A DNA stretch of 64,000 nt from Bradyrhizobium elkanii USDA 76 (GTDB taxonomy: Bacteria; Pseudomonadota; Alphaproteobacteria; Rhizobiales; Xanthobacteraceae), in contig NZ_CP066356.1 of NCBI RefSeq assembly GCF_023278185.1, forward strand, positions 2,782,001 to 2,846,000, in the 5' to 3' direction. The notes beneath the pieces were generated by a model that did not search any database, was not told the origin of the DNA, and was given only the letters and a program-made list of their open reading frames with translations. The position numbers and the translations under genes are program-made. Below are positions 33,802 through 41,981 of the stretch, in pieces (the stretch's first letter is position 1; each line of letters starts with the position of its first letter).

Positions 33802-34599
33802 ATGTCGTCTCGACTGCTGCGTCTGGCTGGCCTCGTTCTGGGAGTGATTGTCATGGCCACATCAGCGGATGCCGACGCCTTGAAGGATCAGATCGCGCCG
33901 ACCGGAAAGCTCCGGGTCGCGATCGCGATCAGCCCGGCTGGCGGCGCGTTCTGGTCGACCAAGACCGAGAACGGCTATGCGGGCGTTCCCGTCGATCTCG
34001 GCCGCGAGATGGCAGCGCAACTCGGCATCCCGGTCGAATATGTCGTGCATCAGAATTCCGGCCAGATCACCGACGCGGCGGCCAAGAACACCTGGGACAT
34101 CACCTTCTTGCCCAAGGATCCCGAGCGCGAGACCAAGATGACGTTCGGGCCGATCTATGAGGTTGCCGACGCCACCTATATCGTCAAGCCCGGCTCGACG
34201 ATCACGAATTTCGCCACACTCGACCAGGACGGCGTCAAGGTCGCCGCCGTCAATGCCACCACCACGATGCGCGGCGCGATCGCCCATCTCAAGCACGCCA
34301 AGGTCACGGGCTATCAGACCTATGACGAGATATTCAATCTGCTGAAGAGCGGCGAGATCGACGCCTTCGCATTGTCGCGCGATCAGCTCAATGCGATGGC
34401 GAAGAAGATCCCGGGCACGCACGTGCTGGACGAGACCTTCAAGCAGACCGTCACCGCGGTCGCGGTGCCGCTCAACCATCCGCTCGCCGCGGCCTTTGCC
34501 ACCGGGTTCATGACCGAGGCGGTCGCCAACGGCACGTTGCGCAAGGCCTATGACAACAACGGGCTGAAGGGCTCGCCGGTCCGCACCGAGGTGAAGTGA
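33802..34599 (+). CDS. Periplasmic substrate-binding protein (SBP_bac_3 family)
   Basis: A 265-residue protein with a signal peptide (LAGLVLGVIVMATSADA) and an amino-acid-type binding domain: GKLRVAIAISPAGGAFWSTK, GVPVDLGREMAAQLG, WDITFLPKDPERE, and VPLNHPLAAAFATGFM. No permease or ATPase gene is nearby. It lies 106 bases after the DUF4399 gene, on the same strand as the cyclase-FGE fusion, so its role could be sensing rather than uptake. GTGGAGG is upstream. Confidence 0.85.
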   Translation: MSSRLLRLAGLVLGVIVMATSADADALKDQIAPTGKLRVAIAISPAGGAFWSTKTENGYAGVPVDLGREMAAQLGIPVEYVVHQNSGQITDAAAKNTWDITFLPKDPERETKMTFGPIYEVADATYIVKPGSTITNFATLDQDGVKVAAVNATTTMRGAIAHLKHAKVTGYQTYDEIFNLLKSGEIDAFALSRDQLNAMAKKIPGTHVLDETFKQTVTAVAVPLNHPLAAAFATGFMTEAVANGTLRKAYDNNGLKGSPVRTEVK

Positions 34600-34766
34600 A
34601 GTAGCGCGCGTATCGACTCTTTCTCCGTCATGGAGGGGCGGCGCATCCTCTGGGCGACATCTGGGCATGCTGCATAATTCCGCGCCATCGCGCCGCGCGG
34701 TTCCTGTGCTGGCTGTCTAACTCATTGTATTAAAACGAATTTCAGGCATGATGCCAGCGTCTCCGG

Positions 34767-34783
34767 TTGGCATATGCATTGCT
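34767..34783 (+). promoter_or_regulatory. Putative sigma54 (-24/-12) promoter for the formate/nitrite transporter
   Basis: TTGGCATATGCATTGCT has the GG and GC dinucleotides at the required spacing (GG-N10-GC) and matches the consensus except at two positions after TGGCA. It lies about 200 bases upstream of the transporter start. The 34600-34984 gap (385 bases) holds no gene; no NtrC palindrome was recognised in it. Confidence 0.5.
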
Positions 34784-34984
34784 TGTGATTGCACCAGTCA
34801 ATGACGACTGCCGTTCTCCGGATTGCGGAGGCCAGTGCTGGCCGAGGCGAGGGGATCAAGGCGCCCGGCCCGGGCGTCTCGTGCAATCGTTGCAGCCCCA
34901 TTTCCCCGGACGAGCATTTCAACCAACCCGCGTCGCTTCCGGCAGGCAACCGGCGCGGCCGAATTGCGCAAGGGGATTTTACGA

Positions 34985-35803
34985 ATGGCCTATCTCGCTC
35001 CGTCCGAATTCGTCACCAAGATGGTGGATGCCGGCGAATCCAAGATCTTCATGTCGACGCGCGACACCGTGATCCGCGCCTATATGGCGGGCGCGATCCT
35101 CGCGCTGGCGGCCTGGTTCGCCGTGACGATCAACGTCAATACGGGTCAGCCGCTTGTCGGAGCATTGCTGTTTCCGGTCGGTTTCGTCATGCTCTATCTG
35201 CTGGGCTTCGATCTACTGACCGGCGTGTTCGTGCTCTCGCCGCTTGCGCTGCTCGACAAGCGTCCCGGCGTCACGCTCGGCGGCGTGCTGCGCAACTGGG
35301 CTCTCGTCTTCATCGGCAATTTCGCCGGCGCGCTCACGGTCGCGTTCATGATGGCGTTCGTGACGACGTTCGGCTTCACGCAGGAGCCCGACAAGGTCGG
35401 CATGACCATCGGCAACATCGGTGAGGGGCGGACGCTGGGCTACGCGGCGCATGGCGCGGCGGGCATGGCCACGCTGTTCATCCGCGGCATGCTCTGCAAC
35501 TGGATGGTCTCGACCGGCGTCGTCGGCGCCATGATCTCCACCACGGTGCCCGGCAAGGTGATCGCGATGTGGATGCCGATCCTGGTGTTCTTCTACATGG
35601 TATTCGAGCATTCGGTGGTGAACATGTTCCTGTTCCCGTCGGGACTGATGCTGCATGCGAAGTTTTCGATCATGGATTACCTGATCTGGAACGAGATCCC
35701 GACCGTGCTGGGCAACCTCGCCGGCGGCCTCGCCTTCACCGGGCTCACGCTCTACACGACGCATGTGAAGACGGCGCCGAAGCGCCAGCGCCTCGCGGCT
35801 TGA
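34985..35803 (+). CDS. Formate/nitrite transporter (FocA/NirC family)
   Basis: A 272-residue inner-membrane channel with six helices. It has the FNT pattern: MAYLAPSEFVTKMVDAGESK at the N-terminus, the LTGVFVLSPLALLD segment, NWALVFIGNFAGA, FIRGMLCNWMV and FEHSVVNMFLFPSGLM, with the central His in FEHSVVN. AAGGGG precedes the ATG. It is followed by a kinase/phosphatase fusion of a kind that accompanies nitrate/nitrite assimilation genes, so nitrite is the more likely substrate. Confidence 0.88.
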   Translation: MAYLAPSEFVTKMVDAGESKIFMSTRDTVIRAYMAGAILALAAWFAVTINVNTGQPLVGALLFPVGFVMLYLLGFDLLTGVFVLSPLALLDKRPGVTLGGVLRNWALVFIGNFAGALTVAFMMAFVTTFGFTQEPDKVGMTIGNIGEGRTLGYAAHGAAGMATLFIRGMLCNWMVSTGVVGAMISTTVPGKVIAMWMPILVFFYMVFEHSVVNMFLFPSGLMLHAKFSIMDYLIWNEIPTVLGNLAGGLAFTGLTLYTTHVKTAPKRQRLAA

Positions 35804-35816
35804 TCCTGGCCGGCTA

Positions 35817-35942
35817 GAGCATGATCCGGAAAAGTGTGAAGCGGTTTTCCCTCGCGACAAACGCGCAGCGTTTGCGCGGAGATCATGCTCAGACAAGAAG
35901 CCAAAGCGCGATGACGATTCAACATAATCTCATCGCGCTTTG
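35817..35942. repeat. Palindromic repeat, GCATGATCCGGAAA family, copy 2, with a second hairpin
   Basis: The first part (35817-35890) runs from GAGCATGATCCGGAAAAGTG to GATCATGCTC with an inner ACGCGCAGCGTTTGCGCG stem. The second (35903-35941) is a hairpin with arms AAAGCGCGATGA and TCATCGCGCTTT. The element sits between the transporter and the kinase/phosphatase gene. Confidence 0.8.
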
Positions 35943-35989
35943 GTTGGGCTCTCCTGTCGTGGAGGGCCCCATTCGCTTTGGGACGGTCG

Positions 35990-37726
35990 ATGCCGCGCGC
36001 GCTGAAAATATCGGTCGGACAATTCTCTGATCAGGGCCGCAAGGACGCCAATCAGGACTTCCACGGCGTCTTGATCCCCGACGAGCCGCTGCTCGGCCTG
36101 AAGGGGATCGCCGTGGTGCTCGCCGACGGCATCTCCTCGAGCAGCGTCGGCCGGGTCGCCGCCGAGTCCGCGGTCAAGAGCTTCCTGATCGACTATTACT
36201 GCACCTCGGAATCCTGGTCGGTGAAGAGCTCGGCGCAGCGCGTGCTGGAGGCGACCAATTCCTGGCTGCACGCGCAGACAAGGCGCAGCCAGAATCCCTA
36301 CGACAAGGACAAGGGTTACGTCTGCACGCTGAGCGCCCTGGTCGTCCGGTCGAACACCGCGCATCTGTTCCATGTCGGCGACTCGAGAATCTACCGCGTC
36401 GCCGGCAACAGCCTCGAACAACTGACCAACGACCACCGCGTCGTGATCTCCTCGCAGCAGAGCTATCTCGGCCGCGCGCTCGGCGTGAACCCGCAGCTCG
36501 AGATCGACTACCAGGCTCTCCCGCTGGAGCGCGGCGACGTCTTCCTGCTGGTGACCGACGGGATCTACGAGCATGTCCCGGCGCGGCAGCTGGCGAAGAC
36601 CATCAAAGACGGCGCCGCCGATCTCGATGTTGCCGCGAAGTCGATCGTCGAGCAGGCCTATGAGAACGGCAGCCCGGACAATCTCACCGTGCAGATCGTC
36701 CGGATCGACGAATTGCCCGACGGCGATGCCAGCGAGGTGTTCGGCCAGCCGACCGAATTGCCGCTGCCGCCGCTGCTCGAGGCGCGGATGCTGTTCGACG
36801 GCTATCGCATCGTGCGCGAGCTGCACGCGTCGCACCGCAGCCACATCTATCTCGCTGTCGACGAGGACAGCGCCACCACGGTCGCGATCAAGATCCCCTC
36901 GATCGACCTGCGCGACGATCCGGCCTATCTGAAGCGCTTTGTGATGGAGGAGTGGGTCGCTCGGCGGATCGACAGCCCGCATGTGCTGAAGCCGTTTCTG
37001 CCGCAGCGCAAGCGCAACTTCCTCTACGTCACGATGGAATATATCGACGGTCAGACCCTGACGCAGTGGATCACGGACAATCCCGCACCGGCGCTGGAGA
37101 CGGTGCGCGACATCACCGAGCAAATTGCAAAAGGGCTGCGCGCCTTCCACCGCAAGGAGATGCTGCATCAGGACGTCAGGCCCGACAACATCATGATCGA
37201 CAGGACCGGCACGGTGAAGATCATCGATTTCGGCTCGACGCGGATCTCGGGTGTCGCCGAGGCGGTGCCGGCGGGCGTCGAGGATATTCTGGGCACCCAG
37301 CAATACACCGCACCGGAGTGTTTTTTGGGCGAGGGCGGCACCGCGCGCTCCGATCTGTTCTCGCTCGGCGTCGTTACCTACCAGATGCTGACGGGGCGCT
37401 TGCCCTATGGCGCGCAGATCGCGCGCGCACGGACGCGATCCGATTTCAACCGGCTGGTCTACCGACCGGCCGCGCATGGCGGTCGCGACGTCCCGACCTG
37501 GGTCGACGGCGCGCTGGAGCGGGCCGTGCACGCCAATCCGCTCAAGCGCTACGAGAGCTTTTCGGAGTTCTTGTTCGACCTGCGCAATCCCAACGCGAAA
37601 TATCTGACGACGTCATCGACCCCGCTGATCGAGCGCAACCCGGTGCTGTTCTGGAAGTCGACCACGCTGCTGCTGGCGCTGGTCGTGGTACTGCTGCTCG
37701 CCTACGGCGCGCATCATTTGCGGTAG
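35990..37726 (+). CDS. Bifunctional PP2C-type phosphatase / Ser-Thr protein kinase, membrane-anchored
   Basis: A 578-residue fusion. Residues 5-240 form a PP2C phosphatase with metal Asp23 (NQDFHG) and Asp46 (ADGISS), VGDSRIYR, VTDGIYEH and DNLTVQ. Residues about 265-530 form an Hanks-type kinase with VAIK, catalytic HQDVRPDN, IDFGSTR and an APE-like APECF. The glycine-rich loop is degenerate (ELHASHRSHIYLA). A C-terminal hydrophobic helix (LLLALVVVLLLAYGAH) anchors it to the membrane with both domains in the cytosol. Fusions of this type occur with nitrate/nitrite assimilation genes in other proteobacteria, and here it follows the FNT channel. Confidence 0.9.
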   Translation: MPRALKISVGQFSDQGRKDANQDFHGVLIPDEPLLGLKGIAVVLADGISSSSVGRVAAESAVKSFLIDYYCTSESWSVKSSAQRVLEATNSWLHAQTRRSQNPYDKDKGYVCTLSALVVRSNTAHLFHVGDSRIYRVAGNSLEQLTNDHRVVISSQQSYLGRALGVNPQLEIDYQALPLERGDVFLLVTDGIYEHVPARQLAKTIKDGAADLDVAAKSIVEQAYENGSPDNLTVQIVRIDELPDGDASEVFGQPTELPLPPLLEARMLFDGYRIVRELHASHRSHIYLAVDEDSATTVAIKIPSIDLRDDPAYLKRFVMEEWVARRIDSPHVLKPFLPQRKRNFLYVTMEYIDGQTLTQWITDNPAPALETVRDITEQIAKGLRAFHRKEMLHQDVRPDNIMIDRTGTVKIIDFGSTRISGVAEAVPAGVEDILGTQQYTAPECFLGEGGTARSDLFSLGVVTYQMLTGRLPYGAQIARARTRSDFNRLVYRPAAHGGRDVPTWVDGALERAVHANPLKRYESFSEFLFDLRNPNAKYLTTSSTPLIERNPVLFWKSTTLLLALVVVLLLAYGAHHLR

Positions 37727-37753
37727 GGAAAACCAAATCCGCCGGCCTGTGCC

Positions 37754-37857
37754 CGTCACCCTGAGGAGCGCGCTCTTGCGCGCGTCTCGAAGGGGCGACG
37801 GCCACCAGCCGCGCCGTGCATCCTTCGAGACGCGCTACGCGCTCCTCAGGATGACGG
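37754..37857. repeat. Palindromic repeat (CTGAGGAGCGCG family)
   Basis: Long inverted arms: CCCTGAGGAGCGCGCTCTTG plus TCTCGAAGG on the left, CCTTCGAGA plus GCGCTCCTCAGGATGACG on the right. It fills the gap between the convergent kinase and ModA-like genes and could terminate both. Confidence 0.85.
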
Positions 37858-37879
37858 AGATAGAGTTGGCGATGCCTCG

Positions 37880-38674
37880 CTAATGCGTCGCGCCGGCGGC
37901 GATCGGATCGAGCCCGCTCCTGACCAGCGCGTCGCGCGCATCTGATGAGGCGAGGAAGCTGATCAGCGCCTTGCCGGCATCACGCTCCTTAGAAACCGTC
38001 GCGATCCCGGCGGAAAACACCGTGATCTTCTGCAACGGCTCCGGCAATGGGCCGACGATGTCGATCCCGGTCACCGGCTTCAGCTCGGAGATCTGCTGCA
38101 GGCCGATCTCGGCCTCGCCCTTGGCCACGATCTCGCCGACCGGGGTCGCCGGGATCATCCGCGCCTTGTCCTTCATCTGATCGGCGATGCCGAGCTTTGC
38201 GAACATCTCGGTCGAGACATAGACGCCGCTGGCGCTGTCGGAATAGGCGACCGATTTCGCCGCCAGCAGCGCCTGCTTGACGCTGGCGGCCGAGCCGATG
38301 TCCGGCTTCGCCGCGCCGGATTTCACCGCGATCCCGATCGGCGACTTCACGAGGTCGACGCGGCTATCAGCCACCATCTTGCCCTGCTTGATGAGATCGC
38401 CGAGCGCATAGCCGACCATGATCAGCACGTCGGCCGGCTCGCCGCGCTCCAGCCGTACCGGAATGGCATTGGTCGTGGTGCCCATCGACGGCCCGAAGGC
38501 GGTCACCACCTTGTGCCCGGTCTTGCGCTCGAACTCCGGCACCAGCGCCTTGTAGGCTGCTGTCAGCCCGCCCGAGATCATGACATGGACTTCGGCGGCG
38601 GATATGGCTGAGGTGAAGGCGAGGGCGCCGATGACGGCGAGCGTGAGGGCACGGAAGGCGGTGGCGGCTCGCAT
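37880..38674 (-). CDS. ModA-like periplasmic substrate-binding protein
   Basis: A 264-residue exported protein (signal peptide to about SAISAAEV) of the molybdate-binding-protein type: VMISGGLTAAYKALVPEFER, PVRLERGEPADVLIM, SVAYSDSASGVYVS, GEAEIGLQQISEL and VFSAGIATVSKERDAGKALI. Typical ModA reads ASLTD near the first strand, and this protein has SGGLTA, so it is in the ModA-like branch of unknown ligand. No modBC genes adjoin. GGGAG precedes the start. Confidence 0.85.
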   Translation of the reverse strand: MRAATAFRALTLAVIGALAFTSAISAAEVHVMISGGLTAAYKALVPEFERKTGHKVVTAFGPSMGTTTNAIPVRLERGEPADVLIMVGYALGDLIKQGKMVADSRVDLVKSPIGIAVKSGAAKPDIGSAASVKQALLAAKSVAYSDSASGVYVSTEMFAKLGIADQMKDKARMIPATPVGEIVAKGEAEIGLQQISELKPVTGIDIVGPLPEPLQKITVFSAGIATVSKERDAGKALISFLASSDARDALVRSGLDPIAAGATH

Positions 38675-38814
38675 GGAGTTTCTCCCTGGACGATTCTTCG
38701 GAAGCGGGTCGTCGTGGCCGGGGAGACTACTGCTTGAGGGGATGCGTGGCTAGCCGCAGCGTCTTTGCGAGGTGCGCAACGATGCAGATGGAGCAGTGTC
38801 GGAAGGCGAGACTT

Positions 38815-38903
38815 CGTAGCCCGGATGAAGCGGAGCGAAATCCGGGACCGGCTTCTCCGCGGAAACACCTTCCCGGATTGAGCTTCGCTTCATCCGGGCT
38901 ACG
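38815..38903. repeat. Palindromic repeat (CGTAGCCCGGATGAAGC family)
   Basis: Arms CGTAGCCCGGATGAAGCGGA and TTCGCTTCATCCGGGCTACG, with inner AAATCCGGGA and TCCCGGATT. The hairpin ends 10 bases before the phaZ stop codon position 38913, so it probably forms the 3' end of phaZ transcripts. Confidence 0.85.
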
Positions 38904-38912
38904 GGGAATCTC

Positions 38913-40136
38913 TCACGAATTCACATGCACGAAATCGCGCAGCAGCGGGTAGATCTCGTTGCTCCAGCGCTTGCCGGAAAACACGCCGTAATGGCCGACG
39001 CCGGCCTGCATGTGATGCACCTTGCGATAGGTGCGGACCCCGGTGCAGAGGTCTTGCGCGGCGAGCGTCTGGCCGATCGAGCAGATGTCGTCCTTCTCGC
39101 CTTCCACCGTCATCAACCCCATGCGCCGGATTGCCGCCGGGTTCACCGGGCGGCCGCGATGCATCAGCATGCCCTGTGGCAACAGATGCTCCTGGAACAC
39201 ATCGCGCACCGTCTCGATGTAAAACTCCGCCGGCAGGTCCATGACCGCGAAATATTCGTCGTAGAAGGTCTTGATCACCTCGGCCTTGGCGGTCTCGCCC
39301 TTGGCGAGATGGTCGGCGAGATCGATATGCTGCTTGATGTGCCGCTCCAGGTTCATAGACACGAACGCCGTGAGCTGCACGAAGCCGGGATAGACCTGAC
39401 GCAACGCACCCTTGCACTGCATCGGCACGTAGTTGATCAGATTGTCCTCGAACCATTTGATCGGCTTGCTCTTGGCGAATTCGTTCACCTTGGTCGGCTG
39501 GATCCTGGTGTCGATCGGCCCGGCCATCAAGGTCAGCGAGGCCGGCCGCGCCGGATGATTGTCTTCCGACATGATCGCGGCGGCGGCCAGCGCCGACACC
39601 GAGGGCTGGCAGATCGCCACCATATGCGCGCGCGGGCCGAGCTGGCCGAGAAAGTCGATCAGATGGTCGGTGTAGTCCTCGAGCCCGAACCGGCCCTTGC
39701 TGCGCGGGATGTCGCGCGGGTTGTGCCAGTCGGTGATGTAGACGTCGTGGTCCTGCAGCAGCGTCTTCACGGTGCCGCGCAGCAGCGTGGCAAAATGCCC
39801 GGACATCGGCGCCACCAGCAACAGCCGCGGCTGCTCCGGGCCGTCCACCTTCCTGAAATGCAGCAGCGAGCCGAACGGCGTGGCATAGGCGACCTCCTCG
39901 GTCACCTCCAATTCCCTGTTGCCGACGGTCACGCTGCCGATGCCGTAGTCGGGGCGGGCATAGCTCAGGCTGGAGCGCGAGATCAGCTCGAGCGCGGCCG
40001 CGAGCCGGCCGAACGTCCGGTCCGACGCGCCGCGCGGCACCAGATTGAGATAACGCAATGCCGCGGCGGCGCCGGTCCGCCACGGCGCCGTGAGGTCCAT
40101 ATGGTTCTGATAGGCCTGGTACAGCATTGACATCAT
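38913..40136 (-). CDS. phaZ: Intracellular polyhydroxyalkanoate depolymerase
   Basis: A 407-residue alpha/beta hydrolase that mobilises stored PHB. MMSMLYQAYQNHMDLTAPWR is the family N-terminus; VAPMSGHFATLLRGT and YITDWHNPRDIP follow. The nucleophile is Cys176 in VAICQPSVSA, as in the Cys-type intracellular depolymerases; the His is in AGVGHYGVFSG. ATG 40136 was taken as start, with 40133 and 40142 as near alternatives; a reading to 40226 would extend into the divergent promoter region. Confidence 0.93.
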   Translation of the reverse strand: MMSMLYQAYQNHMDLTAPWRTGAAAALRYLNLVPRGASDRTFGRLAAALELISRSSLSYARPDYGIGSVTVGNRELEVTEEVAYATPFGSLLHFRKVDGPEQPRLLLVAPMSGHFATLLRGTVKTLLQDHDVYITDWHNPRDIPRSKGRFGLEDYTDHLIDFLGQLGPRAHMVAICQPSVSALAAAAIMSEDNHPARPASLTLMAGPIDTRIQPTKVNEFAKSKPIKWFEDNLINYVPMQCKGALRQVYPGFVQLTAFVSMNLERHIKQHIDLADHLAKGETAKAEVIKTFYDEYFAVMDLPAEFYIETVRDVFQEHLLPQGMLMHRGRPVNPAAIRRMGLMTVEGEKDDICSIGQTLAAQDLCTGVRTYRKVHHMQAGVGHYGVFSGKRWSNEIYPLLRDFVHVNS

Positions 40137-40205
40137 ACGCATCCACCCGTGGCCGGGCTTGCCATGCAATATCGACGCCAGAGGCGGGGCTGGCCGCCCG
40201 GCAAA

Positions 40206-40222
40206 TTGGCACGTGGCTTGCT
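40206..40222 (+). promoter_or_regulatory. Consensus sigma54 (-24/-12) promoter
   Basis: TTGGCACGTGGCTTGCT matches the sigma54 consensus TGGCACG-N4-TTGCT exactly, with GG (40208-40209) and GC (40220-40221) ten bases apart. It points to the GST gene starting 89 bases downstream. It lies upstream of the phaZ start on the opposite strand. Confidence 0.75.
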
Positions 40223-40310
40223 GCAAAAACCGATGGCGCCGGGTGCGCGGCGGCTGAACCGGCGCGCGATGTCCGGGAGCTGAGGACGCGTTCAGGCGTG
40301 AGGGACCGAT

Positions 40311-40967
40311 ATGGCGAAAGCGACACTCACCATCAGCAGCAAGAATTACTCCTCCTGGTCGCTGCGCGGCTGGCTGCTGGCCAAGTTCGCCGGGCTCGAG
40401 TTCGAGGAGGTGGTCACCGCGCCCGACGACCCGTCCGCCCGCGCCGAGCTACTGCTGCTGTCGTCCTCGATCCTGGTGCCGTGCCTGCGCCACGACGGTG
40501 CGACGGTCTGGGACACGCTGGCGATCGGCGAGTATCTCAACGAGCTCATGCCGCATGCCGGGTTGTTGCCGGAAGACCGGATCCGGCGCGCGCATTGCCG
40601 TTCGATCTCGGGCGAAATCCATTCCGGCTTCACCACGCTGCGGTCGTCGCTGCCGGTCAATCTCAAGGGCCATTTCCCCGGCTTCAAGATCTGGTCGCGG
40701 GCGCAGGCCGACATCGATCGCGTCTGCACCATCTGGCGCGATTGCCTCGGCACGTCGGGCGGTCCGTTCCTGTTCGGCGAACGCCGCACCATGGCGGACG
40801 CGATGTATGCGCCGGTCGTGACCCGCTTCATGACCTATGACGTCAAGCTCGAGCCTGCGCTTGCGGTGTATGCCAGCACCATCATGACGATGCCCGAGAT
40901 GCAGGAATGGATCGAGGCCGCGAAGGCGGAGCCGGCCGACGTCGAGGAGCTCGAGGTCGAATATTAG
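40311..40967 (+). CDS. Glutathione S-transferase family protein
   Basis: A 218-residue cytosolic protein with an N-terminal thioredoxin-like domain (LTISSKNYSSWSLRGWLLAK, then VWDTLAIGEYLNE, the glutathione-binding region) and an all-helical C-terminal domain (FLFGERRTMADAMYAPVVTR). It resembles YfcF-like transferases; substrate unknown. It is preceded by a consensus sigma54 promoter, which is uncommon for GST genes and suggests control by nitrogen or another enhancer-binding regulator. Confidence 0.9.
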   Translation: MAKATLTISSKNYSSWSLRGWLLAKFAGLEFEEVVTAPDDPSARAELLLLSSSILVPCLRHDGATVWDTLAIGEYLNELMPHAGLLPEDRIRRAHCRSISGEIHSGFTTLRSSLPVNLKGHFPGFKIWSRAQADIDRVCTIWRDCLGTSGGPFLFGERRTMADAMYAPVVTRFMTYDVKLEPALAVYASTIMTMPEMQEWIEAAKAEPADVEELEVEY

Positions 40968-41288
40968 GCAGCGCCCGGCCCGGCCTGCCTGCATCGGCGG
41001 CTCAAGCACGAGGCAAGCCTTGCTCAATGGACGTGCCGTCGGCACCGGGCTCCGGCCATGCGCGACGAACGCGCGCGACAGCCACTGAGGCGCAAATTCG
41101 CGCCTCGCTCCAAATGCTTCCGCGGCGATATCAGCGCAGGGCGAGACGGTTCGCCGCAGCCCAACCCGGCTGGCAAGGATTTCGCATGGCAATGACCGAG
41201 CTGTGACCGCGACGATGCGACGCTGCCGAAAATTTGGACGCTGAGCCGCGCCGCGATCTCGCGAACACGAGAACCGTGGAGGCTTGAA
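40968..41288. other. Intergenic gap without recognised features
   Basis: About 320 bases between the GST and cupin genes. Short readings exist but have no supporting codon pattern or ribosome-binding site. TGGCAAGGATTTCGCA (about 41169) has sigma54-like GG-N10-GC spacing but two mismatches. I see nothing else. Confidence 0.5.
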
Positions 41289-41723
41289 ATGAACCAGCAC
41301 GCCGTCGTCAGCAAATTCTCCCACGTCAAACCCGGTGACACCGAGTTCAAGGGCGGAGGTCTGCGCGACTTCTTCCTGTATCGCGATCTTGGCATCGCCG
41401 ATGCCACCAGCGGGCAGGTGATCTGCCATCTGGTCAAGGCCAATCCCGACATGCCGCCGGAGCAGGGCACCGGCTGGCACAAGCATCTGTGCGATTTTCA
41501 GATCGTCATCATGACCAAGGGCTGGGCGCGCTTCATGTACGAGGACAAGGAGACGCTGGTCGAGGCCGGCGACGTCATCCATCAGCGTCCCGGCATCACC
41601 CACTACCTGTTCGATTACTCGAAGGACATGGAATACCTCGAGATCGTCAGCCCCGCCGATTTCAAGACCGTGGATGTGCCTCCGGCGACCGAAACGGTGC
41701 CGCCGATCACGCCTTGGAAATGA
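41289..41723 (+). CDS. Cupin domain protein
   Basis: A 144-residue single-domain cupin. The metal-binding motif 1 is GTGWHKHLCDFQIVIMTKG and motif 2 is GDVIHQRPGITHYLFDY. The N-terminus (HVKPGDTEFKGGGLRDFFLY) suggests a substrate-binding lid. A TGTGGAGGC-like site precedes it. Function unknown; cupins of this size are often small dioxygenases, isomerases or sensors. Confidence 0.85.
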   Translation: MNQHAVVSKFSHVKPGDTEFKGGGLRDFFLYRDLGIADATSGQVICHLVKANPDMPPEQGTGWHKHLCDFQIVIMTKGWARFMYEDKETLVEAGDVIHQRPGITHYLFDYSKDMEYLEIVSPADFKTVDVPPATETVPPITPWK

Positions 41724-41753
41724 TCGTCAGGGGGACAGAGAGGAGGGATCGCG

Positions 41754-41891
41754 ATGTCGTCTGCGGAGGAGTTAACCTTTGTTATCGGCCGCTGGCTGCG
41801 GCCGATCGTCATGCTTCTGTATGTGGTGCGCAGCCTCGGGCTGATGACCACATCTAGCCGTGAACAACGCAGTACGCTGCTCGATCAATGA
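41754..41891 (+). CDS. Possible 45-residue small membrane protein
   Basis: An unlisted small reading frame with a strong AGGAGGG eight bases before ATG. The product starts MSSAEELTFVIGRWLRPIVM and has one hydrophobic stretch (PIVMLLYVVRSLGLM) flanked by Arg, then a polar tail ending STLLDQ. It follows the cupin gene by 30 bases on the same strand. No family was recognised; the Shine-Dalgarno and membrane pattern support it. Confidence 0.4.
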   Translation: MSSAEELTFVIGRWLRPIVMLLYVVRSLGLMTTSSREQRSTLLDQ

Positions 41892-41981
41892 TTCGGACGC
41901 GGTTCGTTCCACCCGCGTTCCAAATCTTAAGACACGGCGCGCGCGCGTCGCGTTTTGAGACAGCGCGCGCCGATGCCGGCC

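Noticed and set aside
37745..37860. A structured RNA gene
   Set aside because: The strong hairpin is explained by a repeat element between convergent genes; no tRNA or riboswitch features.
37880..38674. Genuine molybdate-binding ModA
   Set aside because: The first-strand motif differs from ModA and there are no modBC genes, so it was called ModA-like only.
41169..41184. Sigma54 promoter before the cupin gene
   Set aside because: Spacing is right but two conserved positions differ and nothing else supports it.
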